Source of the DNA: Burkholderia lata
GTDB lineage: Bacteria; Pseudomonadota; Gammaproteobacteria; Burkholderiales; Burkholderiaceae
DNA length: 64,000 nucleotides
Direction of reading: 5' to 3'
Assembly (NCBI RefSeq): GCF_000012945.1
Contig: NC_007511.1
Coordinates: forward strand, 1,116,001-1,180,000
The translations under genes were made by a program, and so were the position numbers. Positions 46,147 to 54,068 of this stretch are shown here, in pieces. The notes under the pieces are model-generated. The model did no database searches. It had not been told where the DNA came from and was given only the letters and a program-made list of their open reading frames with translations. How positions within the stretch are numbered: position 1 is the stretch's first letter; each line of letters starts with the position of its first letter.

Positions 46147-46468
46147 GACGTTACAGCACTCAGGGAGGGCGCCTCGGTTCCACCAACCGAGACCGTATGC
46201 ATTTACGGGCTGTTTAGAGCCGCCGCGCCGGCTTGAGGCGCCCTCACTGAAAGCTGTTACGGTGTCGGGCGCTACCCCGTTTCTCGGCCACACCGTTGAG
46301 CCGCCCGGTTGCTCCCTCGCGGGCCGCGAACTGCGTTGCATGGCGAACTTCGCGATGCGGATCTTCCCGACTGGCTGCCGAGGGACGCATGGCTTGACTG
46401 GTGCGAGCACCGTGAGGCGAAGGAAAAGAAGGCCGACGTGCCGTGGACTCGCCCTGCAGCGAAGGTGA
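46118..46468 (+). CDS. Ash/Icd-like phage ORF overlapping the structured element
   Basis: A GTG-initiated frame of 116 aa starting MVNAIRS and containing LKAVTVSGATPFLGHTVEPPGCS and ELRCM. TPxxGxxVEPxGxS is the pattern I know from Ash-family and Icd-like (host division inhibitor) phage ORFs. Such ORFs commonly lie over C4/CI-type RNA structure, so part of the conservation may reflect RNA and not protein. The last 50 residues overlap the next gene in another frame and turn Arg-rich. Translation is uncertain. Confidence 0.4.
   Translation: MVNAIRSAQSTLQHSGRAPRFHQPRPYAFTGCLEPPRRLEAPSLKAVTVSGATPFLGHTVEPPGCSLAGRELRCMANFAMRIFPTGCRGTHGLTGASTVRRRKRRPTCRGLALQRR
46150..46260 (+). ncRNA. Candidate C4-type antisense RNA element (Y-shaped structure)
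   Basis: 26-base arms at 46150-46175 and 46235-46260 pair with only five mismatches (GAGGCGCCCTC is exact bar one base). They enclose a small hairpin CGGTT-CCACC-AACCG and a GC-rich second hairpin, giving a three-way shape. It is overlapped by an Icd/Ash-like ORF. In phage P1 the C4 antisense RNA precedes icd and ant; here the position and shape fit, but strand and identity are inferred. Confidence 0.45.
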
Positions 46469-46851
46469 CGATCAAGAAGCTGGCGAAGCTGCACGAGGAC
46501 GGCCGCGACGTGGTGGCGGCAATCGAGGAATCGGTGCTGCGTGGCTGGACCGGGATCTGGGAGGCCAAGGACGGTGCCGCGACCGGTTCTGGAGTGTCGG
46601 CTGTGCCGTCGAACTGGCACAAGAGCAATACGGGCGTCACCGAGCACGGTAAGCGCCTCGGCGTGACGCAGAAGGACGGCGAAGTGTTCATGCGCTTCAA
46701 GGCCCGTGTCGTGAAGGCGGCGGGCCCGGGCGAATGGATGGAGGAAATGCTCCGCGATGCTGCGCGTTTTGGCGACGAGCAGTACGAGGGTCTCTATCGC
46801 TACTTCAACGACATTCCGCGTGAGCAGGTTGCGCAAGCGGAGGCCGCGTGA
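46309..46851 (+). CDS. Phage replication-protein C-terminal-like ORF, probably 5'-truncated
   Basis: The 180-aa frame has no ATG near its start; a TTG at 46309 is the first option. LPDWLPRDAWLDWCEHREAKEKKADVPWTRPAAKVTIKKLAKLHEDGRDVVAAIEESVLRGW resembles the C-terminal domain of phage replication/DUF1376-type proteins, where a long N-terminal DNA-binding region normally comes first. That region is missing here and is replaced by the Icd-like segment. Either the 5' part was deleted or this domain is expressed alone. Confidence 0.55.
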   Translation: MLPRGPRTALHGELRDADLPDWLPRDAWLDWCEHREAKEKKADVPWTRPAAKVTIKKLAKLHEDGRDVVAAIEESVLRGWTGIWEAKDGAATGSGVSAVPSNWHKSNTGVTEHGKRLGVTQKDGEVFMRFKARVVKAAGPGEWMEEMLRDAARFGDEQYEGLYRYFNDIPREQVAQAEAA

Positions 46852-47006
46852 CGAAGCGAACCTCATGGCCAATACGCGTCGACGCGGGCACCAAGGCGGG
46901 AGGTACGGCCCGTGTGCCCGTGAACTGGAACGCGAAGACGCTGGCGCCGTACCTCGTTCGAATGGATAGCGGTGAACTCGAATTGAATGTCGGGGGTGAC
47001 GAGTGA
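46848..47006 (+). CDS. Small phage protein, GTG start
   Basis: A 52-aa protein (MTKRTSWPIRVDAGTKAGG... NWNAKTLAPYLVRMDSGELELNVGGDE). It begins with GTG overlapping the previous stop (GTGA) and ends overlapping the next start in the same way, so it is a link in a translationally coupled chain. Confidence 0.55.
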   Translation: MTKRTSWPIRVDAGTKAGGTARVPVNWNAKTLAPYLVRMDSGELELNVGGDE

Positions 47007-47242
47007 GCGAAGTGGCATGCATTGAACTTTCATCGGTACCCGCGCCCTTACGCGCGATCGCAGCAAGCCGGGTTGATGCCGCCTCGGGCGATCGTCTGGT
47101 CGCGTTCACGGGGTGTCCGGTGATCGGCCGGGAAGCGGACAACGGAGAAATCGAATTTTCGTTCCCTCGTGGCGTCGACCTCCGCGAATCTCTCATCGAC
47201 TGGATGCTGTATTGGGGCATCCCTTTCCGGGTGATGGTCTGA
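47003..47242 (+). CDS. Small phage protein, GTG start
   Basis: A 79-aa protein (MSEVACIELSSVPAPLRAIAASRVDAASGDRLVAF... DLRESLIDWMLYWGIPFRVMV). GTG start overlaps the upstream stop as GTGA and its own stop overlaps the next ATG as TGATG. No family recognised; the coupling implies co-translation. Confidence 0.6.
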   Translation: MSEVACIELSSVPAPLRAIAASRVDAASGDRLVAFTGCPVIGREADNGEIEFSFPRGVDLRESLIDWMLYWGIPFRVMV

Positions 47243-47502
47243 TGGGTGCGGCACAACATCCGAAAGGCGGCGCGCTGGCGAGACTCGCCGGCCTCTGGGC
47301 CAATGAGCCGGAATTCCTCGATTGGATGCGGTCGATCGGGCAACCGGCCAACACGCCGGTGGACGCGGCCGAATTCGTCCGTGCGCGTTGCTGCATCGAG
47401 AGTCGCGCTCAACTCGACCACGATCCGCGCGCTAAAGCCCGGTTCGAGCAATACGTTCGCGGCCCTTACGCCAAATACCGAGCCGCAGCGGGACTGCGGT
47501 AA
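47242..47502 (+). CDS. Hypothetical phage protein
   Basis: The 86-aa basic protein (MGAAQHPKGGALARLAGLWANEPEFLDWM... FVRARCCIESRAQLDHDPRAKARFEQYVRGPYAKYRAA) is helical with a Cys pair. It begins at the ATG that overlaps the previous stop. Similar small proteins near phage NinB/recombination genes exist, but I cannot assign one. Confidence 0.6.
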   Translation: MGAAQHPKGGALARLAGLWANEPEFLDWMRSIGQPANTPVDAAEFVRARCCIESRAQLDHDPRAKARFEQYVRGPYAKYRAAAGLR

Positions 47503-47528
47503 AAATCAAATTCGAAACCAGGACGAAC

Positions 47529-47927
47529 ATGACGCCCGATCAGAGCCAACAAATCGAAGAACTCTTGATGACCTGGTACCGCTGGCAGATCCGCCAGTCG
47601 CATGCCGTGCAACTGGCGCACTTCTACCGTCTCGAGGATCGTACGTGCCGCGGTTACGAGACGCCGATGAGCGATGAGGAGCTCGACGAGCAGGCGGACG
47701 AATGGGTCGAAAACCAGATGTCCGAGCAGGTTCAACTGTGCGTCGACCAGCTCACGATCGAGCAGCGGGCCGCGGTATCGGTGAGCATGCGCAACAAGGA
47801 ATGCGGTGCGAGCGTATGGAGCAACGGCCGGGCCGGCGCGCAGCACGCGACGTATCAGGACGCCAAGGTTGCGCTTTTGCCGATATTCATGACGAAGCAC
47901 CTGATCAAGATCGGGGAGGTTGCGTGA
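47529..47927 (+). CDS. Phage late-regulator (antitermination Q-like) candidate
   Basis: The 132-aa acidic helical protein (MTPDQSQQIEELLMTWYRWQIRQSHAVQLAHFYRLEDRTCRGYETPMSDEE...). It has the layout of DUF-type small regulators at the end of early operons: QLTIEQRAAVSVSMRNKECGASVWSNGR resembles the helix-turn-helix-like segment of Q or RinA-type proteins. Its place, last of the early genes and before packaging genes, supports late-gene control. Not certain. Confidence 0.5.
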   Translation: MTPDQSQQIEELLMTWYRWQIRQSHAVQLAHFYRLEDRTCRGYETPMSDEELDEQADEWVENQMSEQVQLCVDQLTIEQRAAVSVSMRNKECGASVWSNGRAGAQHATYQDAKVALLPIFMTKHLIKIGEVA

Positions 47928-48037
47928 AACGGGGAAACGGACTCACGCCAATTGAGTCAGGTGAGAAGTCCTCTTTTATCTTTGTTGACGGAAACTTCCG
48001 AGGGGGGCTTCACTTTGAATTCGAACGTTCGATGTAG
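47924..48037 (+). CDS. Very small ORF coupled to the Q-like gene
   Basis: A 37-aa frame (MKRGNGLTPIESGEKSSFIF...) starting with GTG that overlaps the previous stop as GTGA, with GGGAGG upstream. It may be translated by coupling; no function visible. Confidence 0.35.
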   Translation: MKRGNGLTPIESGEKSSFIFVDGNFRGGLHFEFERSM

Positions 48038-48066
48038 ACTCCTGTGTATTCAGACTGGGGAGTCCA

Positions 48067-48549
48067 ATGGCAAATTTCTACGAATTCAGACACGCGGCGC
48101 TTGAGGGAATGGTGAGCAGGGAGAAAAATCGTCAACGCTCGAAGGAGGTGCTTGCGCGCGTTGCGGTATCCATTCTCAATGGTGTCCAGGGAGTATCTGG
48201 CCTGCGGCCGGGAGTTCTCGGGAACATGTGCCTAGTGGACGGTATGTCCAGCAACGACACGCCCAAAGCGTCGAGAGATCTTACACGGTATAGCCTGAGC
48301 GGGCGTAGGCTTCGGTTCGCAATTCGACTCATTGTAGTAGGTGAGCAGGATGACGATGGGAAAAAGGAGGAGGCACCCGAATACCGCTGCGATTTCCCGA
48401 TTTCCGTTAGCTTCACGAGTGACGATCAAAAGTTTGACGTTGGGTTTCCATCAGAGAGCATCGAGTTTTTCGAGGGTGGGGATAACACCGATCAATGCGC
48501 CAGAATCTGGGAAGTCCTGCAGAACCAATTCAGTGTTGCGAACGGGTAG
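48067..48549 (+). CDS. Hypothetical protein, phage cargo region
   Basis: The 160-aa protein (MANFYEFRHAALEGMVSREKNRQRSKEVLARVAVSILNGVQG) has a helical N-terminus and a beta-rich half (YRCDFPISVSFTSDDQKFDVGFPSESIEFF). GGGGAG precedes the ATG. Less GC-rich than the structural genes. No family recognised. Confidence 0.6.
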   Translation: MANFYEFRHAALEGMVSREKNRQRSKEVLARVAVSILNGVQGVSGLRPGVLGNMCLVDGMSSNDTPKASRDLTRYSLSGRRLRFAIRLIVVGEQDDDGKKEEAPEYRCDFPISVSFTSDDQKFDVGFPSESIEFFEGGDNTDQCARIWEVLQNQFSVANG

Positions 48550-48613
48550 CAGCGCCGGATTGAAATTTGAGTCCTCGGCTTCACGTGCGTGTAGCAAGTC
48601 GAAGTGGAATGAC

Positions 48614-48703
48614 ATGAAACTCACGGCGGCCGAAGTGGAAGGGGTGTTGCGCAAAGGCATGGCTCGGCAGATCGAGGTTAGATCATTGGAAGTCAGGACC
48701 TGA
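48614..48703 (+). CDS. Tiny ORF before the frameshifted gene
   Basis: A 29-aa frame (MKLTAAEVEGVLRKGMARQ...) ending one base before the ATG of the next ORF. The helix-like start resembles truncated phage proteins. Weak ribosome site; may be a remnant. Confidence 0.3.
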   Translation: MKLTAAEVEGVLRKGMARQIEVRSLEVRT

Positions 48704-48704
48704 C

Positions 48705-48979
48705 ATGAAAGCTGGTGTGGCAATTTCGAATTTGCATTCGGCGACTGACGGATCACGTTCTTCCGCGCCGGGGGGGGGCTTGACGACGTCGATAGTTCGG
48801 TTGTCCCAGATGGGCGAAGTATCGATTACTCAGAATGGATCAGTTCGAGTGAGAGCGAAAACGCGGATTCGCTCGAGCTTCTGTCAGAGGTCGAGCGCAA
48901 TGCCCTTCCGGTGATTTTGGAGCAGGTGTTCGAATCCCGTGTCCTGCCAGTGCACGTACCAGGATCAGTTGAGACTTGA
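48705..48979 (+). pseudogene. Small phage gene interrupted at a G9 tract (frameshift)
   Basis: From ATG 48705 the frame reads MKAGVAISNLHSATDGSRSSAPGG up to nine G residues (48770-48778). In that frame the sequence after the tract is Ser/Arg-rich and unnatural. A -1 shift on the G run gives GLDDVDSSVVPDGRSIDY, SEWISSSESENADSLELL and ERNALPVILEQVF, an acidic, well-formed protein ending at 48979. No start codon is available to that second frame alone. It is therefore a frameshift mutation, a programmed slip, a phase-variable tract or a sequencing error. Confidence 0.5.
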
Positions 48980-49014
48980 TATATTCGCAAGATTAGCGAA
49001 TCGGGGGGGTAAGA

Positions 49015-49635
49015 ATGCCATCAGTTGGATCAATGCTGCGCTGGGCCAGCTGTGGCGTGATTGTTGTCCTTGGCATTAGCGCTATCGCGACAAATCTCAT
49101 AGAGCACAAGTGGTGGAGCGTGGTCGCATATTTGGGCGCGGCGGGTGTGGCGACCGCAAGCGTTGCACTTGGATTAGAGGCTACGTGGTCTGACTGGAAG
49201 TGGGCTCCGATTTGTTTCGTACTTGTAGGATTGTCAATGTTCGCTGTCTTTTTCGACGAGATGCCATATGGTCTCGGCGAGAACGATGCCGTCGTCGATA
49301 TTCACGATCAAACTAGCAAAGCAGTCGAGAATCTCGAAAACCCATATCAACCTTCCGAGGTGCAGCGCGAGATTAGAGGCGCCAATATGGCTTGTAACTG
49401 GGCTGTCGCGGACTGGACTAAGTACGTGAGAGTTGCCGTGGCTGGCCTGAAGGCGTTGTATCTGGGGCCGATTGCAACAATGTTTGATTGGGCAATCTCT
49501 ACCAGGATTCCAGCAGGACCGACGCCCGGCAGACGTTGTTATGAAGCATATGCCCACGTGCTTGCGAAATATCCGAACCTTGTCGCTCCGACCACGGAGA
49601 AGGCGCAGCGCTTCTTCTCCGGCAACTCAAAATAA
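49015..49635 (+). CDS. Hypothetical membrane protein
   Basis: The 206-aa protein has three N-terminal transmembrane helices (WASCGVIVVLGISAIATNL, WSVVAYLGAAGVATASVALGL and WAPICFVLVGLSMFAVFF) and a soluble C-terminal part of about 125 residues (EVQREIRGANMACNWAVADW). It follows a G7 tract and a TAAG. Less GC-rich than its neighbours. It is a likely cargo gene of unknown role. Confidence 0.6.
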   Translation: MPSVGSMLRWASCGVIVVLGISAIATNLIEHKWWSVVAYLGAAGVATASVALGLEATWSDWKWAPICFVLVGLSMFAVFFDEMPYGLGENDAVVDIHDQTSKAVENLENPYQPSEVQREIRGANMACNWAVADWTKYVRVAVAGLKALYLGPIATMFDWAISTRIPAGPTPGRRCYEAYAHVLAKYPNLVAPTTEKAQRFFSGNSK

Positions 49636-49686
49636 CCGTTTGGGGCGCTTTGCAACGCGATCAAAGGCCTGCTACATTTAGTCCCG

Positions 49687-49735
49687 GGAAGATGCGTCTT
49701 CCGAAAGTCCGTTGGCCGAAAGGTTCGCGGGCTTT
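49687..49735 (+). terminator. Possible terminator before the structural genes
   Basis: GGAAGA-TGCG-TCTTCC (49687-49702) and a weaker stem AGTCCG/CGGGCT ending in TTTTTC. It follows the membrane gene and separates the early/cargo genes from the structural part. Pairing in the second stem is imperfect. Confidence 0.35.
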
Positions 49736-49803
49736 TTCATTTGCCTCGTGCATGGTCCTGCCGGCTTCCGGCCGCGCGGGATTTTCTATTCTTGTAGCTC
49801 GCA

Positions 49804-50418
49804 ATGCTCACGCTCTCGGTGAAATCTGACGTTCGCGCACTATCGAAGAAGCTCGATGCGCTCGCGCGCAAGCACTTGCCTTTCGCGACGGCGCAGGCAA
49901 TCAACGCCACTGTCGAGAAGGTGCGCGACGCCGAGCGCGAGAACATGAGCAAGGTGCTCGACAACCCGACGCCTTTCACGCTGAATTCAGTCGCGATCAA
50001 GCGCGCCACGAAATCGAATCCCGTCGCGCTGGTGTACGTGAAGCCGATCGCGGTTTCGTACCTGCTGCCCTACGAAGTAGGCGGCAAGAACAAGCTGAAC
50101 AGCCGTGCGCTGATCAAGCCCGTGGCGCAGAAGGTCAACCAGTACGGGAACCTGCCGCGCTCTGCGATGGCTCGACTGAAGGGAAAGCCGAACGTCTTCA
50201 TTGGCAAGGTGCAGACCAAAGCCGGTGTCGTCGATGGTGTATGGCAGCGCACGAAGAAGACCCGCGGCAAAGCCGCCGGCCTGAAGCTGATGATGAAGTT
50301 CGAGGACGCACACGACGTGCGGCAGCACCTCGATTACCGCGGCGTCGGCAAGCGTGTCGTTGCGGCGGTGTTCCGGCGCGAGCTCGACGTCGCGATGGCG
50401 AAGGCGATCGCTAAATGA
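49804..50418 (+). CDS. Phage neck/minor-tail type protein (gpZ/HK97 gp10-like)
   Basis: The 204-aa basic protein (MLTLSVKSDVRALSKKLDALARKHLPFATAQAINATVEKVRDAERENM) opens with the helix typical of minor tail protein Z and gp10-like connectors, followed by VALVYVKPIAVSYLLPYEVGG and a C-terminal RVVAAVFRRELDVAMAKAIAK. It lies upstream of terminase, unusual for a tail connector but seen in some Burkholderia phages. Assignment rests on pattern only. Confidence 0.55.
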   Translation: MLTLSVKSDVRALSKKLDALARKHLPFATAQAINATVEKVRDAERENMSKVLDNPTPFTLNSVAIKRATKSNPVALVYVKPIAVSYLLPYEVGGKNKLNSRALIKPVAQKVNQYGNLPRSAMARLKGKPNVFIGKVQTKAGVVDGVWQRTKKTRGKAAGLKLMMKFEDAHDVRQHLDYRGVGKRVVAAVFRRELDVAMAKAIAK

Positions 50419-50419
50419 A

Positions 50420-51217
50420 CTACCGTCGTTCTGGAAAGCGCGCCGAAAACACCTGTTGCTCTTCTTCGGTCATGTCGTGAATTATCAGATCTGGTGCCGC
50501 CACATCGATGGATGTCGCCGACAAATGGCTCGCGGGCACATCGGACGACGCGTTGGTAAGTGGTCGGAAGGCTATGCGTTGAGTCAGGGTTTGAAGATCT
50601 TGTTTTAGCGCTTCAACTGTAATGTCCAGAAGCGTTGCGATCGTTTGCATTTCGGCATCGGTAGGCATGTACCCCGCGTCTTTTGTGCGACGTAGCCTCA
50701 TTCCGAAGCACTTGAACAGGCCGATTGTATCGAGGAGACGCATCTCCTTGTCACTGTTGATACCTTTTATAATCTGTTTCTCAAGGCCGGCGCCATGTGA
50801 AGAGTTGAGGGGGCCAGAGCACAACGCCATCGCTGTCCACTTTTCACTCGAGGCGGCCGCCCTTTTTTGACTGAATACGTGGTCCGCGTGGAACCCGCTC
50901 ACTTTTCCAGGATGGTTCTCGTAGTTGTTTCTTAGGAAAGTGGCAAAGTCCTCGGCATAATCGTCATTGTCAAACCGTGTCCACATAACCCTGTATCCGA
51001 GGGACGCGCAGTGAGCTTCGCGGGATTTATCGGAAGCGCCCTTGATCGTGCTAAGTGTCAACGGATGCTGATGGCGTTTCTCAGACGGAAATTTTCTCAG
51101 ATCCTCGATGTCTTTAAGCGCACAGAACGGCAGAATGCCTATCTTATGCGCACCGTATTCGCTGAGGATCCATTGACGCTGGTCGTTTATTACAGTGTCG
51201 GAAAAGGGGTTTGTCAT
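50420..51217 (-). CDS. HNH-endonuclease-like cargo protein
   Basis: The 265-aa protein is on the opposite strand to all nearby structural genes. HADHVFSQKRAAASSEKWTAMALCSGPLNSSHG has the order DH...N...H of an HNH/beta-beta-alpha metal nuclease. The N-terminus (MTNPFSDTVINDQRQWILSEYGAHKIGILPFCAL) and the C-terminus are unassigned. Two bases separate its stop from the gpZ-like gene. Homing endonuclease, anti-phage effector or toxin are all possible. Confidence 0.55.
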   Translation of the reverse strand: MTNPFSDTVINDQRQWILSEYGAHKIGILPFCALKDIEDLRKFPSEKRHQHPLTLSTIKGASDKSREAHCASLGYRVMWTRFDNDDYAEDFATFLRNNYENHPGKVSGFHADHVFSQKRAAASSEKWTAMALCSGPLNSSHGAGLEKQIIKGINSDKEMRLLDTIGLFKCFGMRLRRTKDAGYMPTDAEMQTIATLLDITVEALKQDLQTLTQRIAFRPLTNASSDVPASHLSATSIDVAAPDLIIHDMTEEEQQVFSARFPERR

Positions 51218-51491
51218 GAATGGTTTGCGAGTAGGTGGGTGATCGCGAGATTACACCGGGATGCCCTCGAAGTGGAGACGCCAATGCAGATGCATCTCAA
51301 TTCGGATGATCAACTCGGCACCACAAGTGATCTCGGTTGCAGCGAATGGGGAGATCGCCAAATACAGTCGCGCCTCAATCGCGACCGAACGGGTCCCCTC
51401 CAGACGGGGGAGGGTCACGGGCAATTGCGCGCCGTGGTTATTCTCTAGCTACAGACTTTTCAAATTTGGGTAACAGGGTAACAAGCCGACC

Positions 51492-52082
51492 ATGAACCAG
51501 AGCGAGTTTGCAGTCCTCCACCGCGTCAGTCGAAAGACGGTCACGAAGTGGAAGGAGCGCGGCTGGCTTGTGTTTGCGGGCGATGAGGTGGACGTCGATT
51601 CGTCCAACGCGCTTCTCAAGCGGTACCGTCGCGACGGCATCCAATCTGTTACCCAGCCCGAGGAAGGTAACACTAAGGGTAACAAGGCAAATCTCACGCC
51701 GAAACGTGTTACCTCGCGAAACTCGGAGGTAACAATCCGCGACGGCGAGACCGCCGCGACGGCTGCTGAGCGTGTGCTCGTCGCGACCGGCGCTGAAATG
51801 AATGTCGACGAAGCCAAGCGCGTGAAAGAGAACTACCTCGCGCTGCAGGCGCAGCTCGAGTACGACCGCGATGCCGGCCTAGTCGTTGCCGTGTCGGACG
51901 TAGCGAAGGCTGTCGGCGATGAGTACGCCAAGGTGCGATCCCGGCTGCTCGCGATACCTGCCGAGCACGCCCCACGCATCCAGCGTTTGAAATCTGCCGT
52001 CGAAGTGCAGGACGCTCTGCAAGAAATTATTACTGAAGCGCTCGAGGAGCTAACCCGGGATGGAGTCGATCGCCCCGCCTGA
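51492..52082 (+). CDS. Terminase small subunit, Nu1-like
   Basis: The 196-aa protein begins MNQSEFAVLHRVSRKTVTKWKERGWLVFAGDEVDVDSSNALLKRYR, the Nu1 winged helix that recognises the cos site. A Ser/Thr-rich linker and a helical oligomerisation region follow (VKENYLALQAQLEYDRDAGLVV; AIPAEHAPRIQ). Overlaps the large subunit by 23 bases. The 274 bases upstream hold no convincing gene and may contain cos and the late promoter. Confidence 0.88.
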   Translation: MNQSEFAVLHRVSRKTVTKWKERGWLVFAGDEVDVDSSNALLKRYRRDGIQSVTQPEEGNTKGNKANLTPKRVTSRNSEVTIRDGETAATAAERVLVATGAEMNVDEAKRVKENYLALQAQLEYDRDAGLVVAVSDVAKAVGDEYAKVRSRLLAIPAEHAPRIQRLKSAVEVQDALQEIITEALEELTRDGVDRPA

Positions 52083-54057
52083 AGCGCGGCGATATAGCTC
52101 CGGATATGACGCGTTGCGCCGCGGGCTACTGGATGCGCGCCGGCGCAATATCCAACCGCCGCCCAAGCTGACGCTGAGCGAGTGGGCTGATAAGTACGCG
52201 GTTCTGTCTCGCGAGACCAGCGCGCAAACTGGTCGCTTCCGTGCGTTTCCGTATCAGAACGGGATCATGGACGCGGTGACCGATCCGACGGTCGAGACCA
52301 TTACGGTCCAGAAATCGGCGCGAGTCGGCTATACGAAGATCCTCGACCACGTCGCGGGGTACTTCATCCATCAGGATCCGTCGCCGATGCTGGTGGTGCA
52401 GCCTCGCGTCGAGGATGCCGAGGACTACAGCACCACTGAGATCGAGCCGATGCTCCGGGACACCCCGGTGCTTGCGGAGATCGTCGGCGATCTGAAGAGG
52501 AAGGACGCGAAGCAAAAGATCCTGAAGCGCGTCTACCGAAACGGTGCATCGACGTCGTTCGTCGGAGCGAATAGTCCGGGCGGCTTCCGCCGGATCACTG
52601 CACGGATCGTTGCGTTCGATGAGGTCGACGGCTACCCGGTCCAGGGGGCCGGGAAGGAAGGCGACCAGATCAAGTTGGGGATCAAGCGAACTGAGTCGTT
52701 TTGGAACCGGAAAATCATTCTCGGCAGTACGCCGACGGTGAAGGGTTTCAGCCGAATCGAGAAGAGTTTCGAGAATAGCGACCAGCGGCGGTATCACGTG
52801 CCATGTCCGCACTGCGGCGAATTCCAGGTGCTTGAGTGGGGTGGCCCGGATACGCCTCACGGGATGAAGTGGGACAAGGATGCCGACGGCGTTGGCTTGC
52901 CTGAGACCGCGTACTACGTCTGCCGCCACAACGGCTGCATCATCCATGACGTCGACAAGCCGGATATGGTCGAGCGTGGCGAATGGCGCGCGGCGAAGCC
53001 GTTTGCCGGTCACGCGGGTTTTCATATCTGGGCCGGCTACAGCCTGTTCCCGAATGCGTCGTGGCGCAATCTGGTCAAGGAATGGTTGGAGGTAAAGGAC
53101 GACCCGCTGGCGCGGCAGACGTTCATCAACCTGGTGCTTGGCGAGACGTACGAGGATCGCAGCGACCGCGCGCTGAAGGAAGATCGACTTGCGGCTCGCG
53201 CCGAGGTGTGGTCGGCCGAAGTTCCTGACGGCGTCGCCGTGCTCACGGCGGGTGTCGACACGCAAGGTGATCGCTTCGAGGTCGAAGTGATCGGTTGGGG
53301 GCGCAACGAGGAGAGCTGGTCGGTCGCCTATGAGGTGATCGAGGGCGATATGGAAACCCCCGATCCGTGGGACCGACTCGATGGGTTCCTGCAGCGGATC
53401 TGGCATCGCGCGGATGGTCGCGGCTTCGAGATCATGGCGGTTTGCCATGACTCGGGCGGCAATCACACGCAGAAGGTATACGAGTTCTCGAAGGCGCGTT
53501 TGGGGCGCCGTATCTGGGCAATCAAGGGCGAGTCGGCTGTAGCCGGAAAGCGCAATCCGGTGTGGCCGACGAAGAAACCGACGCGCAAGACGCGCGCGTC
53601 GTTTCGCCCGGTAATTATCGGCGTGAACGCGGCGAAAGACACGATTCGGAATCGACTTCATGTCGATGCGCCGGGGCCCGGGTATATGCACTTCCCGACA
53701 GATCGAGACATCAACTACTACGCGCAACTCACCGCTGAACGTCAAGTTCGCAAAGTCTCGGGCGGCCAGGTCTACAAGGTATGGGAGCTACCGCGCGGCC
53801 GTACGAACGAGGCGCTCGATTGCCGTGTGTACGGATACGCAGCTCTATGCGGCCTGCTGCACCTTGGGTTGCGCCTGAACGTGACAGCCGACGAAGTTCG
53901 TGCCGCGTACACGCCTTTGCCTTACATAGCACCTGAACCGACGAAGGAAGAGCCAGTCATGGAGGCTCCAATTCCTGTACAGGATCGTGGGCCGATGGTG
54001 AAGAAGGTGGGCGGGTCAAACAGCGGAGGCAAGTCGCGCGCGAGCCGCCTCGCATAA
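52060..54057 (+). CDS. Terminase large subunit (lambda gpA family)
   Basis: The 665-aa DNA-packaging motor has YAVLSRETSAQTGRFRAFPYQ, an adenine-binding and Walker A-like region (ITVQKSARVGYTK), Walker B-like FDEVDGYP, a CPHCGEFQ zinc-like segment, and a nuclease half (LTAGVDTQGDRFEVEVIGWG; ICHDSGG-like MAVCHDSGG). The length and order match intact family members, so this gene appears undamaged even though the rest of the head module is gone. Confidence 0.93.
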   Translation: MESIAPPEARRYSSGYDALRRGLLDARRRNIQPPPKLTLSEWADKYAVLSRETSAQTGRFRAFPYQNGIMDAVTDPTVETITVQKSARVGYTKILDHVAGYFIHQDPSPMLVVQPRVEDAEDYSTTEIEPMLRDTPVLAEIVGDLKRKDAKQKILKRVYRNGASTSFVGANSPGGFRRITARIVAFDEVDGYPVQGAGKEGDQIKLGIKRTESFWNRKIILGSTPTVKGFSRIEKSFENSDQRRYHVPCPHCGEFQVLEWGGPDTPHGMKWDKDADGVGLPETAYYVCRHNGCIIHDVDKPDMVERGEWRAAKPFAGHAGFHIWAGYSLFPNASWRNLVKEWLEVKDDPLARQTFINLVLGETYEDRSDRALKEDRLAARAEVWSAEVPDGVAVLTAGVDTQGDRFEVEVIGWGRNEESWSVAYEVIEGDMETPDPWDRLDGFLQRIWHRADGRGFEIMAVCHDSGGNHTQKVYEFSKARLGRRIWAIKGESAVAGKRNPVWPTKKPTRKTRASFRPVIIGVNAAKDTIRNRLHVDAPGPGYMHFPTDRDINYYAQLTAERQVRKVSGGQVYKVWELPRGRTNEALDCRVYGYAALCGLLHLGLRLNVTADEVRAAYTPLPYIAPEPTKEEPVMEAPIPVQDRGPMVKKVGGSNSGGKSRASRLA

Positions 54058-54068
54058 CGGGAGTGGTG

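Noticed and set aside
45772..47451. A 559-codon open frame on the minus strand across the early region
   Set aside because: It runs through several well-supported genes on both strands, has no ribosome site and a composition rich in Arg/Ser. Only its last 46 codons, with their own ATG and ribosome site, are a credible gene.
51218..51491. Short frames between the HNH gene and the terminase small subunit
   Set aside because: Frames in both directions overlap one another, lack ribosome sites and show no domain; the space is better read as promoter/cos region.
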